Assembly (NCBI RefSeq): GCF_900143025.1
Contig: NZ_FRCT01000002.1
Span: forward strand, 186,001-250,000
Origin: Ruminococcus flavefaciens
GTDB lineage: Bacteria; Bacillota; Clostridia; Oscillospirales; Ruminococcaceae
DNA length: 64,000 bases
Reading direction: 5' to 3'
Shown here: positions 47,047-54,454 of the stretch, in pieces
How the letters are laid out: every line of letters starts with the position of its first letter
How positions within the stretch are numbered: the stretch's first letter is position 1
Position numbers and translations under genes: made by a program
The notes under the pieces: model-generated
The model's input: only the letters and a program-made list of their open reading frames with translations
Database searches by the model: none
Told to the model about the DNA's origin: nothing

Positions 47047-47835
47047 TTACTCCGTTTCCTCGGCTTTGATACGACGCATCAAAAAATATGCTGCCGTAAG
47101 AGCTATACCTATCAGTCCTCCTGCTGCTGCAAGAATACCTCTGCGGTCATATCCTGTATCTTCAACATTTGCACCGGCTGTTGAGACGTTTACAAGCTCT
47201 CCCTTATCATTACGCATTGCAAGGGTAAGAGAATCATCGGTAAGCTCATCAACGGTGATATTAAGTCCCATTTCTTCAGCTGCCTTAGAAAGCTTGTCAA
47301 CTATCTGTACCTTCTGCTCGGCAGGACTTTGCTTAATAAGACTTCTGTATTCTTCAGGACTCAGATCGTCTATGAAAGCCTGCTGCTGAAATGGGGTGAA
47401 TGTACGTAAATACGTCATTTTTTCATCATATGACATTTTGATAAAAGCTTCACGGCTTATTCTTTTAAAAGTAGAGCCGTCACTTGCGGTCACTGTGATA
47501 AAACTCGGATCGTCAGCAGGCTGATCGTTTTCATCATTGTTTACAGCAACGGTTGTTGTAACTTCGGGAGCAGGTATCTGCTGACCCGTTGTGATTATTT
47601 GTGCTCCTGCTTCATTAAGCTTTTCAATAGCTAAATCAAGTCGCTCCGACGGGTAATCATCCGGATGCGAATAGTATTCATTATATCCTGCCTGTATATC
47701 TTCTTCCGAATATCCGTACGATCTTGCAACTGCTGCAACATCATCAACTGTTGTTGCGTATGCAGAAAAACTGCACGAGAACATTCCGACAGCAATTACA
47801 GCCGACGCAATAAATGGGACGTGTTTTTTTTTCAT
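47047..47835 (-). CDS. Putative surface protein, candidate sortase substrate
   Basis: 262 residues: signal peptide (1-27, AYA), a mainly helical acidic domain, and a C-terminal region built like a cell-wall sorting signal: VEDTG (224-228), a hydrophobic stretch (about 233-252) and a basic RRIK tail (254-257). No LPXTG is present; VEDTG keeps only T and G. The gene is directly upstream of a sortase gene on the same transcript, so a dedicated non-canonical substrate is plausible. The ATG 47835 has GGAGGG upstream. The folded domain matches no family I know. Confidence 0.8.
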   Translation of the reverse strand: MKKKHVPFIASAVIAVGMFSCSFSAYATTVDDVAAVARSYGYSEEDIQAGYNEYYSHPDDYPSERLDLAIEKLNEAGAQIITTGQQIPAPEVTTTVAVNNDENDQPADDPSFITVTASDGSTFKRISREAFIKMSYDEKMTYLRTFTPFQQQAFIDDLSPEEYRSLIKQSPAEQKVQIVDKLSKAAEEMGLNITVDELTDDSLTLAMRNDKGELVNVSTAGANVEDTGYDRRGILAAAGGLIGIALTAAYFLMRRIKAEETE

Positions 47836-47923
47836 GTAAATCCCTCCTATTGTAATATACTTATTTATTATACCCATTTAACTTACTTTTGTCAAGGCAA
47901 GTCATAATTCGTATAAAACAAAA

Positions 47924-47947
47924 AACCTCACGTTTAAACGTGAGGTT
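47924..47947 (-). terminator. Terminator of tRNA-Arg
   Basis: A perfect 24-bp palindrome (12-bp arms, AACCTCACGTTT). On the minus strand it is followed by TTTTTGTTTT. Confidence 0.9.
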
Positions 47948-47954
47948 TGTCGTA

Positions 47955-48031
47955 TGGCGTGCCTGGAGGGATTCGAACCCCCGACCTACTGGTTCGTAGC
48001 CAGTCACTCTATCCAGCTGAGCTACAAGCAC
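47955..48031 (-). tRNA. tRNA-Arg (anticodon ACG)
   Basis: A complete cloverleaf on the minus strand. Acceptor GTGCTTG/CAGGCAC with one G-U, anticodon stem ACTGG/CCAGT with loop CTACGAA (ACG, read as ICG after A34 deamination), T-loop GTTCGAATC, and an encoded CCA (47957-47955). Own promoter and terminator. Confidence 0.96.
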
Positions 48032-48050
48032 ATCACTTGACGACTTAAAT

Positions 48051-48079
48051 ATTATATCATGTACCGTATAAAAAGTCAA
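48051..48079 (-). promoter_or_regulatory. Promoter of tRNA-Arg
   Basis: On the minus strand: TTGACT (48079-48074), 17 nt, TATAAT (48056-48051). Confidence 0.85.
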
Positions 48080-48166
48080 GAGTAATATTTAAAAACGTCG
48101 TTTTATACTAAAAATACATATTAAAGTTTGATTTATTGGCTCTAACATAAAAATACTGAAAACTGC

Positions 48167-48195
48167 TTGACAATTGAGCGTAAATTTGATATAAT
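48167..48195 (+). promoter_or_regulatory. Promoter of tRNA-Lys
   Basis: Perfect TTGACA (48167-48172), 17 nt, TATAAT (48190-48195); the tRNA begins 12 nt later. Confidence 0.9.
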
Positions 48196-48207
48196 TAATT
48201 TTGTTGT

Positions 48208-48283
48208 GAGACATTAGCTCAGTCGGTAGAGCATACGCCTTTTAAGCGTAGGGTCGAGGGTTCAAATCCCTCATGTCTCACCA
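48208..48283 (+). tRNA. tRNA-Lys (anticodon TTT)
   Basis: A complete cloverleaf: acceptor GAGACAT/ATGTCTC, D-arm GCTC...GAGC, anticodon stem TACGC/GCGTA with loop CTTTTAA (TTT), T-arm GAGGGTTCAAATCCCTC, encoded CCA (48281-48283). It is divergent from tRNA-Arg. Confidence 0.97.
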
Positions 48284-48292
48284 CTTTTATTT

Positions 48293-48329
48293 ATGCCTGT
48301 ATTTCGGTTAAACATCGAGATACAGGCAT
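48293..48329 (+). terminator. Terminator of tRNA-Lys
   Basis: A 10-bp stem ATGCCTGTAT/ATACAGGCAT with a 17-nt loop, then TTTTAG. Confidence 0.8.
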
Positions 48330-48361
48330 TTTAGTTTACGTGATAATCGCTCTTTATAAAT

Positions 48362-48395
48362 AAAAACTGACGGTGCAGATGCAGCGTCAGTTTTT
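48362..48395. terminator. Terminator of the rubrerythrin operon
   Basis: An 11-bp stem AAAAACTGACG/CGTCAGTTTTT; on the minus strand it ends in a T run (TTTTTA). Confidence 0.85.
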
Positions 48396-48403
48396 TAGTA
48401 TTA

Positions 48404-48955
48404 TCAGCCGAAATATCTCTTGAGAAGTCCTTCAAATGCTTTGCCGTGGCGAGCTTCATCTTTTGCCATTTCGTGAACTGTATCATGTATAGCATCAAGA
48501 TTGAGTTCCTTTGCTCTTTTAGCAAGCTTGAGCTTGCCTTCTGTAGCACCATGCTCAGCAGCAACTCTCTTTTCGAGGTTTTCCTTTGTAGAAGAAGAAA
48601 GTACCTCACCAAGCAGTTCAGCAAACTTTGCAGCGTGCTCTGCTTCTTCGTAAGCAGCCTTCTCCCAATATGCTCCTATCTCAGGATATCCTTCTCTATA
48701 TGCTACTCTTGCCATTGCAAGATACATACCTACTTCTGTACATTCACCGTTAAAGTTTGAACGGAGTCCTTCGATTATTTCAGTATCTGTTACAGCCTTA
48801 GCAATTCCGAGTTCATGCTCACAAGCAAAAACAAGCTTTTCACCAGCTTCTTTTTCTATGAATTTTGCCCCCGGAACACCGCACTGTGGACATTTTTCAG
48901 GTGGTGCATCTCCTTCGTGAACGTAACCGCAAATAGGACATACGTATGTTTTCAT
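48404..48955 (-). CDS. rbr: Reverse rubrerythrin
   Basis: A peroxide/oxygen reductase of anaerobes. 183 residues: an N-terminal rubredoxin-like Fe(SCys)4 knuckle pair (Cys6, Cys9, Cys22, Cys25; [12 protein letters not shown]) followed by a ferritin-like diiron domain with [21 protein letters not shown] and DEARHGKAF. This order, rubredoxin first, is the reverse of classical rubrerythrin, as in the O2-induced reverse rubrerythrins of Clostridium. CGGAGGT precedes the ATG. It is 66 nt downstream of the NrdD-like gene on the same strand. Confidence 0.95.
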   Translation of the reverse strand: MKTYVCPICGYVHEGDAPPEKCPQCGVPGAKFIEKEAGEKLVFACEHELGIAKAVTDTEIIEGLRSNFNGECTEVGMYLAMARVAYREGYPEIGAYWEKAAYEEAEHAAKFAELLGEVLSSSTKENLEKRVAAEHGATEGKLKLAKRAKELNLDAIHDTVHEMAKDEARHGKAFEGLLKRYFG

Positions 48956-49021
48956 GTTAATTACCTCCGTTTAATTATTTTTAAAAGTCTGAGAACGGTG
49001 TTGTACCGCAGCAACAGACGA

Positions 49022-49288
49022 TTATACAGAATGTTTTACTCTGTCATGCTCTTCGGCACGTTTTCCGTCATTGAAACGGTCAAGAGTACCTACAAGATAT
49101 CCTGTGATCCTTCTTATTCTGTCAAAAGGGATATCTTTTGCAAAATCATACTGGAGATCGACGTAGTCACCGTCTGTCTTTACAGTCATTCCGAGAATTT
49201 CTCTGTCACTGTATTTCTTCTTGCCATAATCAATGTATGCGTTGATCTCGTCCTGTGAAAGCTGTTCACCTATAACATTTACCTTCAT
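49022..49288 (-). CDS. Stand-alone NrdD-like glycyl-radical-loop protein
   Basis: 88 residues. The C-terminal 32 residues (57-88) match the end of anaerobic ribonucleotide reductase NrdD: IRRITGYL (Gly63 where NrdD carries its radical glycine, compare RVCGYLG in E. coli) followed by RFNDGKRAE and DRVKH, as in FNxGKQEE and RRVKH of NrdD. The four zinc cysteines of NrdD, and its barrel, are absent. Residues 1-56 are an unrelated small domain (INAYIDYGKKKY, DGDYVDLQYD). ATG 49288 is supported by GGAGGT; the upstream-open frame crosses the promoter region. It lies upstream of rubrerythrin and faces a Crp/Fnr gene. Often annotated simply as anaerobic reductase; I infer a radical spare part or NrdD/NrdG regulator. 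Confidence 0.75.
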   Translation of the reverse strand: MKVNVIGEQLSQDEINAYIDYGKKKYSDREILGMTVKTDGDYVDLQYDFAKDIPFDRIRRITGYLVGTLDRFNDGKRAEEHDRVKHSV

Positions 49289-49313
49289 TGTAATGACCTC
49301 CATTAGAATAGTG

Positions 49314-49342
49314 TTGACTTTTGTCTGAATATATTGTATCAT
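49314..49342 (+). promoter_or_regulatory. Promoter of the Crp/Fnr-type regulator gene
   Basis: TTGACT (49314-49319), 17 nt, TATCAT (49337-49342). Its -10 overlaps the -10 of the divergent operon, so the two promoters compete. The palindrome lies at about +12 to +27 of this transcript. Confidence 0.65.
49333..49338 (-). promoter_or_regulatory. -10 element of the NrdD-like/rubrerythrin operon promoter, no -35 box
   Basis: TACAAT on the minus strand (49338-49333). The position 17 nt upstream has no match to TTGACA, as in activator-dependent promoters. The palindrome at 49360-49375 covers -34 to -49 (centre -41.5). Confidence 0.6.
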
Positions 49343-49359
49343 AAATGAAAAGAAAAATC

Positions 49360-49375
49360 TGTTGCAAATGCAACA
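49360..49375. promoter_or_regulatory. Palindromic operator, likely Crp/Fnr-type
   Basis: TGTTGCA-AA-TGCAACA, perfect 7-bp arms. It is centred at -41.5 of the leftward promoter (class II activation site) and sits between the start site and the SD of the rightward regulator gene (possible autorepression). Confidence 0.7.
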
Positions 49376-49388
49376 CAAAGGAGTTTTT

Positions 49389-50057
49389 ATGTTACCGGAA
49401 AATAACATATTGTTTAAAGGAATCGAGTCAAAGGACTGCCGAAGAATGATAGACTGCTTCAATGCGGAAATAAAACTTTTCAAATCAGGCGGCAGGATCA
49501 TGGATTATTCCGATAATCCCGATAAGCTTGGAATTGTTTTGAATGGTACGGCTGTAATGGTAAGATATGATATAAACGGTGTAAGATCAATAATGGAATC
49601 ACTTGAAGAACAAAGCGTATTCGGAGTATACTTCACGTTTACCGCTTCTCAGCGAAGCAGTATTGAAATAATTGCAGAAACTGACTGCGAAATTATGTTC
49701 GTAAGAAGATCCGAAATCACAAAGAGATGTGAGAATGCTTGTCAATGTCATTCAAAGGTTGTAGAAAACCTTCTTGAGCTTATGTCGGAAAAAGCTATTT
49801 CTCTTAATGAGCGAATAGAAGTTCTCAGCCAGCGTACTATTGAAGATAAGCTCATAAGCTGTCTCAGCATTATTGAAGAAAAAACGCCAAAGGGCAGAAC
49901 TCCACAGATACCTTTCTCGACAACAGCTTTATCTGATTATCTCTGTGTCAACCGAAGCGCACTTCAGCGTGAGATAACGAGGCTGAAAAATTCGGGAGTA
50001 CTGACTTTTTCAAAAAGAAAATTCAAACTAATGAGAAATCACGACTCTGACATTTGA
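49389..50057 (+). CDS. Crp/Fnr family transcriptional regulator
   Basis: 222 residues: an N-terminal cyclic-nucleotide-binding-like jelly roll (about 10-120; GIVLNGTAVMVRYD, VFGVYF), a long dimer helix (about 125-150), and a C-terminal winged helix (about 160-215) with the recognition-helix region SDYLCVNRSALQREI. Cysteines at FNR-like N-terminal positions are not obvious, so an Fe-S sensor is not supported; the ligand is unknown. ATG 49389 has AAAGGAG 5 nt upstream. It is divergent from the NrdD-like/rubrerythrin operon, its probable target. Confidence 0.9.
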   Translation: MLPENNILFKGIESKDCRRMIDCFNAEIKLFKSGGRIMDYSDNPDKLGIVLNGTAVMVRYDINGVRSIMESLEEQSVFGVYFTFTASQRSSIEIIAETDCEIMFVRRSEITKRCENACQCHSKVVENLLELMSEKAISLNERIEVLSQRTIEDKLISCLSIIEEKTPKGRTPQIPFSTTALSDYLCVNRSALQREITRLKNSGVLTFSKRKFKLMRNHDSDI

Positions 50058-50082
50058 CACGCAACTATAAATGTGCTATAAT
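50054..50082 (+). promoter_or_regulatory. Promoter of uppP
   Basis: Perfect TTGACA (50054-50059), 17 nt, TATAAT (50077-50082); the -35 overlaps the end of the regulator gene. Confidence 0.85.
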
Positions 50083-50117
50083 ATCATCTGTATTTTATAT
50101 GAAAGGAAATATACATA

Positions 50118-50981
50118 ATGATTTGGGAGATAATCAAAACAATTATACTCGGTATTGTAGAGGGCATCACAGAATGGCTTCCTATAAGCAGTACAGGTCA
50201 TCTTATCCTCGTTGGGGAGTTTCTGAAGCTTGATAAATCCGAAGAATTCAAGGAAATGTTCGATGTTGTTATACAGCTTGGTGCGATTATGGCTGTTGTC
50301 GTTATTTTCTGGAAAAAGCTATGGCCTTTTGGAAAGAAGGATAATCAGCATCCGCTTAATAAGTCACCTTTCGGACAGATGATAAAAACGGATATATTCA
50401 TGATGTGGTTCAAGGTACTTGTTGCCTGCATACCTGCTGCAGTTGTTGGCTTTTTATTTGATGACTGGATTGATGAACACTTCTACAATCCGTGGACGGT
50501 TGCTATAGCACTTATAGTATTCGGTATTGCATTTATATTTGTTGAAAATGCAAACAAAGGAAAAAAAGCAAAGATAAACACCATCGCAGAGCTTACTTTC
50601 AATGCAGCTTTGATAATAGGAGCTTTCCAGCTTATAGCTGCTGTTTTCCCGGGAACTTCACGTTCGGGCGCTACTATAGTCGGTGCACTTCTTATCGGAG
50701 TTTCACGTACTGTAGCCGCTGAATTTACTTTCTATCTTGCTATTCCTGTAATGTTCGGAGCAAGTCTGTTAAAGCTTGTAAAGTTCGGATTTGATTTTAC
50801 AGGAAGTGAGCTTGCAGTACTTATTGTAGGCATGGCAGTTGCGTTTTTAGTATCAATATTTGTTATCAAGTTCCTCATGGATTACATTAAAAAGCACGAC
50901 TTCAAGATTTTCGGCTGGTATCGAATAGTGCTTGGAATACTTGTACTTATTTATTTTGGTGTAAAAACAGTAATGAAATGA
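50118..50981 (+). CDS. uppP: Undecaprenyl-diphosphatase
   Basis: Recycles the C55 lipid carrier for peptidoglycan synthesis by removing one phosphate, and confers bacitracin tolerance. 287 residues, about eight membrane helices. BacA motifs: EGITEWLPISSTGH (around 15-28) and PGTSRSGAT (around 180). AAAGGAAA precedes the ATG. Single gene with own promoter and a terminator shared with the convergent ydbC-like gene. Confidence 0.96.
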   Translation: MIWEIIKTIILGIVEGITEWLPISSTGHLILVGEFLKLDKSEEFKEMFDVVIQLGAIMAVVVIFWKKLWPFGKKDNQHPLNKSPFGQMIKTDIFMMWFKVLVACIPAAVVGFLFDDWIDEHFYNPWTVAIALIVFGIAFIFVENANKGKKAKINTIAELTFNAALIIGAFQLIAAVFPGTSRSGATIVGALLIGVSRTVAAEFTFYLAIPVMFGASLLKLVKFGFDFTGSELAVLIVGMAVAFLVSIFVIKFLMDYIKKHDFKIFGWYRIVLGILVLIYFGVKTVMK

Positions 50982-50983
50982 AA

Positions 50984-51010
50984 AAAAGCAGCTCATTGAG
51001 CTGCTTTTTT
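50984..51010. terminator. Bidirectional terminator between uppP and the YdbC gene
   Basis: Stem AAAAGCAGCTC/GAGCTGCTTTT with a 3-nt loop (ATT) and A/T tracts on both sides. Confidence 0.85.
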
Positions 51011-51014
51011 ATGC

Positions 51015-51248
51015 TTATTCAAAAGAATCAAGATCAATTCCTGCAAGAAGCTCTTTAAGCTCTGCAAGCTCATCAGCTGTAAGAGTAACGCCCTTGCCCA
51101 TTCTTGAATGATCGGGTGACCATTCGCGTATATCATACTTGGGCTCGTGTTCGTTCCAGCTTACCATATTAAGCTCTTTTGTCCAGCCTTTAGCGTTCTC
51201 AGAAAGAACACCTAATTTTTCTGTGATCTCATATTTCAGTTCAGCCAT
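51015..51248 (-). CDS. YdbC family PC4-like protein
   Basis: 77 residues. The sequence KGWTKELNMVSWNEHEPKYDIREWSPDH followed by MGKGVTLT matches the YdbC/PC4 (transcription coactivator p15) fold, a small single-stranded nucleic-acid-binding dimer found across Firmicutes. The physiological role is unclear. GGAGAG precedes the ATG. Confidence 0.86.
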   Translation of the reverse strand: MAELKYEITEKLGVLSENAKGWTKELNMVSWNEHEPKYDIREWSPDHSRMGKGVTLTADELAELKELLAGIDLDSFE

Positions 51249-51341
51249 TACGATCTCTCCTTTCAGATATGGCTATTAACCATTCAATTTGATATTATAT
51301 CATAAAAAGATAGATTTGTCCATACCTAAAAAGCAATTTTT

Positions 51342-51644
51342 TTATATGGACACTCTCAGGAAATCAAGAGCCTTGCTGTAAAGCTGGCATGGTTTTGTTT
51401 TCTGACTTATAAGCTGCTCGGCAAATGCTACGGCATCTTCGATATTTCTTGAAAAATCAGCAATAAGTTCTTTCTGACCGTTTCTGTGATCTATTACTTC
51501 TACACCGTATGTAATGACTTCGTCTTCAAATATCCTCATTCGTCCGCTTAATACCCTGTATGCTACCTTATTATCGCCAAAGATCTCCATATAGGTCGTT
51601 TTGTCGATCACCTCGTGTTTTATTCTTTTTACTATCCCGAACAT
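51342..51644 (-). CDS. Small conserved protein, DUF6514-like
   Basis: 100 residues, no membrane segment. Pattern: YRVL..R, then VITYGVEVID, FSRNIEDAVAFAEQLI. I recall this pattern from the DUF6514 family of Clostridia, but the assignment is from memory. AAGGGAGC precedes the ATG. It stands alone, with a 150-nt gap on each side containing no clear promoter. Confidence 0.6.
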   Translation of the reverse strand: MFGIVKRIKHEVIDKTTYMEIFGDNKVAYRVLSGRMRIFEDEVITYGVEVIDHRNGQKELIADFSRNIEDAVAFAEQLISQKTKPCQLYSKALDFLRVSI

Positions 51645-51764
51645 TTTTGTGCTCCCTTCTTTTGTTTGAACGTCTTATGACATTTATATTATAACATCAG
51701 TTGGAGCATATGTGAACGGGTATTTTTTTGTAAATCAGATTTTTTTAAGTAATTATTTGACGAA

Positions 51765-51790
51765 AAAGCTCATCGAAACCGATGAGCTTT
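51765..51790 (-). terminator. Terminator of the small alarmone synthetase gene
   Basis: An 11-bp stem AAAGCTCATCG/CGATGAGCTTT, 4-nt loop; on the minus strand followed by TTCGTC. Confidence 0.8.
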
Positions 51791-51794
51791 AACA

Positions 51795-52487
51795 TTATTC
51801 CATATCCTTTATCTGCATATAGATGTTTTGCATCTGAATATCTGTCTGTGCGATCCTTTCGGCACACTCTTTAAGCTCTGCCGATATCTCAGGAGGTATA
51901 TCAGATGAGGTCTTGTATTTGAGCTGATGTTCAAGGCTTGCCCAGAAATCCATAGCCATAGTGCGGATCTGTATCTCTACGGGGGCGTATTCCTTGTGAG
52001 TTGACAGATAAACAGGCACATTGAGTATCATATGATAGCTTCTGTAACCGCTTGGCTTAGGATTTTTTATATAATCCTTACGTTTTATCACGGTAAAATC
52101 ATCACGCCTTGAAAGCATTTCTACGATAGCGTAAATATCTGTTATATAATAACAGGTCACTCTGATACCTGCAAGATCAAGAAGATTCTTCCTTGCAGCA
52201 TCTGTCGATATGGGAAGATCCTTTTTCTGAAGCTTGCCTATTATTGACTGTGGAGACTTTAATCGGCTTTCAATGTTGTGTATGGGATTTCTCTGAAATT
52301 TAACACTGAATTCGTTGTCAAGTATGCCAAGATATGTTTTTACGACTTCTATAGCAGAATCGTAAAGATGAGAAAGCTGTAAAAAATCATAGAAAACGTG
52401 TGAAAACTTCTCCTTTACCGACTCGCTGTTGTCGGCAAGTGCAGGGAGATTGTCAAATGCTTCGATATAAAAGTCCTTTTCACTCAT
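51795..52487 (-). CDS. Small alarmone synthetase (GTP pyrophosphokinase)
   Basis: 230 residues, a RelA/SpoT-type synthetase domain only, with no HD hydrolase, TGS or ACT domains (YjbM/YwaC type). Motifs: LAGIRVTCYY, RKDYIKNPKPSGYRSYHM (GTP/ATP site) and VEIQIRTMAMDFWASLEHQLKYK. It makes (p)ppGpp or pGpp for stress signalling. AAGGATAAAC precedes the ATG. It lies 33 nt after the ABC exporter gene on the same strand, so they may share a transcript. Confidence 0.94.
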   Translation of the reverse strand: MSEKDFYIEAFDNLPALADNSESVKEKFSHVFYDFLQLSHLYDSAIEVVKTYLGILDNEFSVKFQRNPIHNIESRLKSPQSIIGKLQKKDLPISTDAARKNLLDLAGIRVTCYYITDIYAIVEMLSRRDDFTVIKRKDYIKNPKPSGYRSYHMILNVPVYLSTHKEYAPVEIQIRTMAMDFWASLEHQLKYKTSSDIPPEISAELKECAERIAQTDIQMQNIYMQIKDME

Positions 52488-52520
52488 TGTTTATCCTTCC
52501 TTTCTGTATGATAGTGAAGG

Positions 52521-54377
52521 TCAGTCTTCACCTTCTGTATATTCAAAACGTTCTGTTCCGGTTTCTGCTTTGCTGAACTGAGTTTTATATAGTTCTGTAT
52601 AAACTCCTCCGCGATTTACAAGCTCACTGTGTGTACCTCTTTCGGATATAACACCGTCCTTGATGACAAGTATCTCATCTGCCGCAAGAATAGTCGACAA
52701 TCTGTGTGCGATAAGAATACTTGTTCTTGAAGATATAAGCGGCTCTATGGCGTCCTGTATTTTCTGTTCGGAAATCGAGTCGAGAGCTGATGTAGCTTCA
52801 TCAAATATCATTAGTGCAGGATCTTTTAACAGAACACGAGCAATTGAAATGCGCTGTTTTTCACCGCCGGAAAGCTTCAGACCTCTGTTGCCGACTACGG
52901 TATCAAGTCCGTTTTCCTGTTTTTCTACAAATTCGTATATGTTAGCCTGTTTGCAGGCGTTTATAAGCTCTTCTTCAGTAGCGTCAGGCTTTGCGTAAAG
53001 AAGATTTTCGCGGATAGTTCCGTTGAAAAGGTAAGTTTCCTGACTTACTATGCCTATATGACTGCGCAGATAAGCGAGATCGAGTTTTCTTACGTCCATA
53101 CCGTCAAAAAGTACTGTTCCTGCCGTAACGTCGTAAAGACGCGGAATAAGATTTACAAGGGTGCTTTTGCCTGAACCTGAAGGTCCGACAACTGCTATGC
53201 ATTTTCCGCTTTCAAGAGAAAAGTTGATATCGCTGAGTATCTGACGTTCCTTATCATAATAAAAGCCAACATTTCTGAACTCTACCCTACCCTTTGGAGC
53301 TTCTGTAGGTATAACTGCATCAGGAGCATTCTCGATCTCCACAGGCATATCGTAATACTCGAAAATACGCGTAAACATTGCCATTGAACGTATCCAGTCC
53401 ACCTGAATATTGAGAAGTTGGTTTACAGGGCCGTACATTTTGCCGAGAAGCGCTACAAGTACTGTAATATCGCCGACTGTAAGATCAGAGTCGAACTTCA
53501 TCATAAGTATTCCGCCTGCAAGATATATCAGCATCGGTCCTATACTCGAAAAGGTTGTAAGAGCTACTCTGAACCAGCGTCCTGCCATACCTTCACGTAT
53601 ATTTAGCTTTATCATTTTGCGGTTGACATTTTCATATTTCTCGTATTCTGTCTTTTCCATACCGAAAAGCTTAACAAGAAGCTGTCCGCTTACTGACATA
53701 GTTTCATTAAGGATACCGTTTATTTCGTCACTGCAGGCCTGAGACTCTTTTGTTATTGACCATCTTGTTTTTCCGGCGCTTCTTGTAGGGATAGCAAACA
53801 GCGGAACAACAAGTATTCCTACTATTGCAAGTATCCAATTCTGCCTGAACATTACGATCATCGCAACTATCAGCGTTATAGAATTTGAAAGGATACTTGT
53901 AAGGGTATTGGTTATTATCTGCTGTACTCCGGAAATATCACTGGTCATTCGGGTTATAATGTCACCCTGATTATTGGAAGTAAAAAATCTTTGTGACATC
54001 TTTTGAAGGTGCAGGTACATTTTGTTGCGCATATCATAGGTTATATGCTGAGCTATCCATGTGTTCATATAGCTTTCGAGTACACCTATAAGATTTGCAC
54101 CGAGGGTAACTGCAAGGGACAGAACGATAAAGAAAATAAGCTTTTTAAGGCTTCTGCCGATGAGTCCTTCATCAATTATTTTACCTGTAAGGACAGACGG
54201 TAAAAGAGTAAGTGTAGAAGATATGACGATAGCAACGAGAACTATCATCATTTGTTTCCAGTATGGTTTTAAATACGAAAAGATCCTTTTCAGAAGTTCT
54301 TTAGTGACCTTTGGTCGGTTTTTCTTTTCCTCTTCTGTAAGGTATCCCATTCCGCGAGGTCCTCCAACAGGCGGCAT
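52521..54377 (-). CDS. ABC exporter, fused permease-ATPase
   Basis: 618 residues. N-terminal six-helix transmembrane domain (about 40-330) of the MsbA/LmrA/Sav1866 type and C-terminal nucleotide-binding domain: Walker A GPSGSGKST (around 400), signature LSGGEKQRISIARVL, Walker B MIFDEATSALD, switch His in IAHRLST. The Pro/Gly start PPVGGPRG is common in one half of heterodimeric exporters, but no partner is adjacent, so it may be homodimeric. The substrate is unknown (lipid or drug). ATAAGGAGC precedes the ATG. Confidence 0.94.
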   Translation of the reverse strand: MPPVGGPRGMGYLTEEEKKNRPKVTKELLKRIFSYLKPYWKQMMIVLVAIVISSTLTLLPSVLTGKIIDEGLIGRSLKKLIFFIVLSLAVTLGANLIGVLESYMNTWIAQHITYDMRNKMYLHLQKMSQRFFTSNNQGDIITRMTSDISGVQQIITNTLTSILSNSITLIVAMIVMFRQNWILAIVGILVVPLFAIPTRSAGKTRWSITKESQACSDEINGILNETMSVSGQLLVKLFGMEKTEYEKYENVNRKMIKLNIREGMAGRWFRVALTTFSSIGPMLIYLAGGILMMKFDSDLTVGDITVLVALLGKMYGPVNQLLNIQVDWIRSMAMFTRIFEYYDMPVEIENAPDAVIPTEAPKGRVEFRNVGFYYDKERQILSDINFSLESGKCIAVVGPSGSGKSTLVNLIPRLYDVTAGTVLFDGMDVRKLDLAYLRSHIGIVSQETYLFNGTIRENLLYAKPDATEEELINACKQANIYEFVEKQENGLDTVVGNRGLKLSGGEKQRISIARVLLKDPALMIFDEATSALDSISEQKIQDAIEPLISSRTSILIAHRLSTILAADEILVIKDGVISERGTHSELVNRGGVYTELYKTQFSKAETGTERFEYTEGED

Positions 54378-54454
54378 AAGAGATCAGCTCCTTATAAGAA
54401 CGGTTATCATTTTTGTTTAACATTTTATGTAATGGCTGTATTAGATCAGTCGAT

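Noticed and set aside
47861..48079. Minus-strand frame across tRNA-Arg
   Set aside because: Its middle is the complete tRNA; the protein reading is a by-product.
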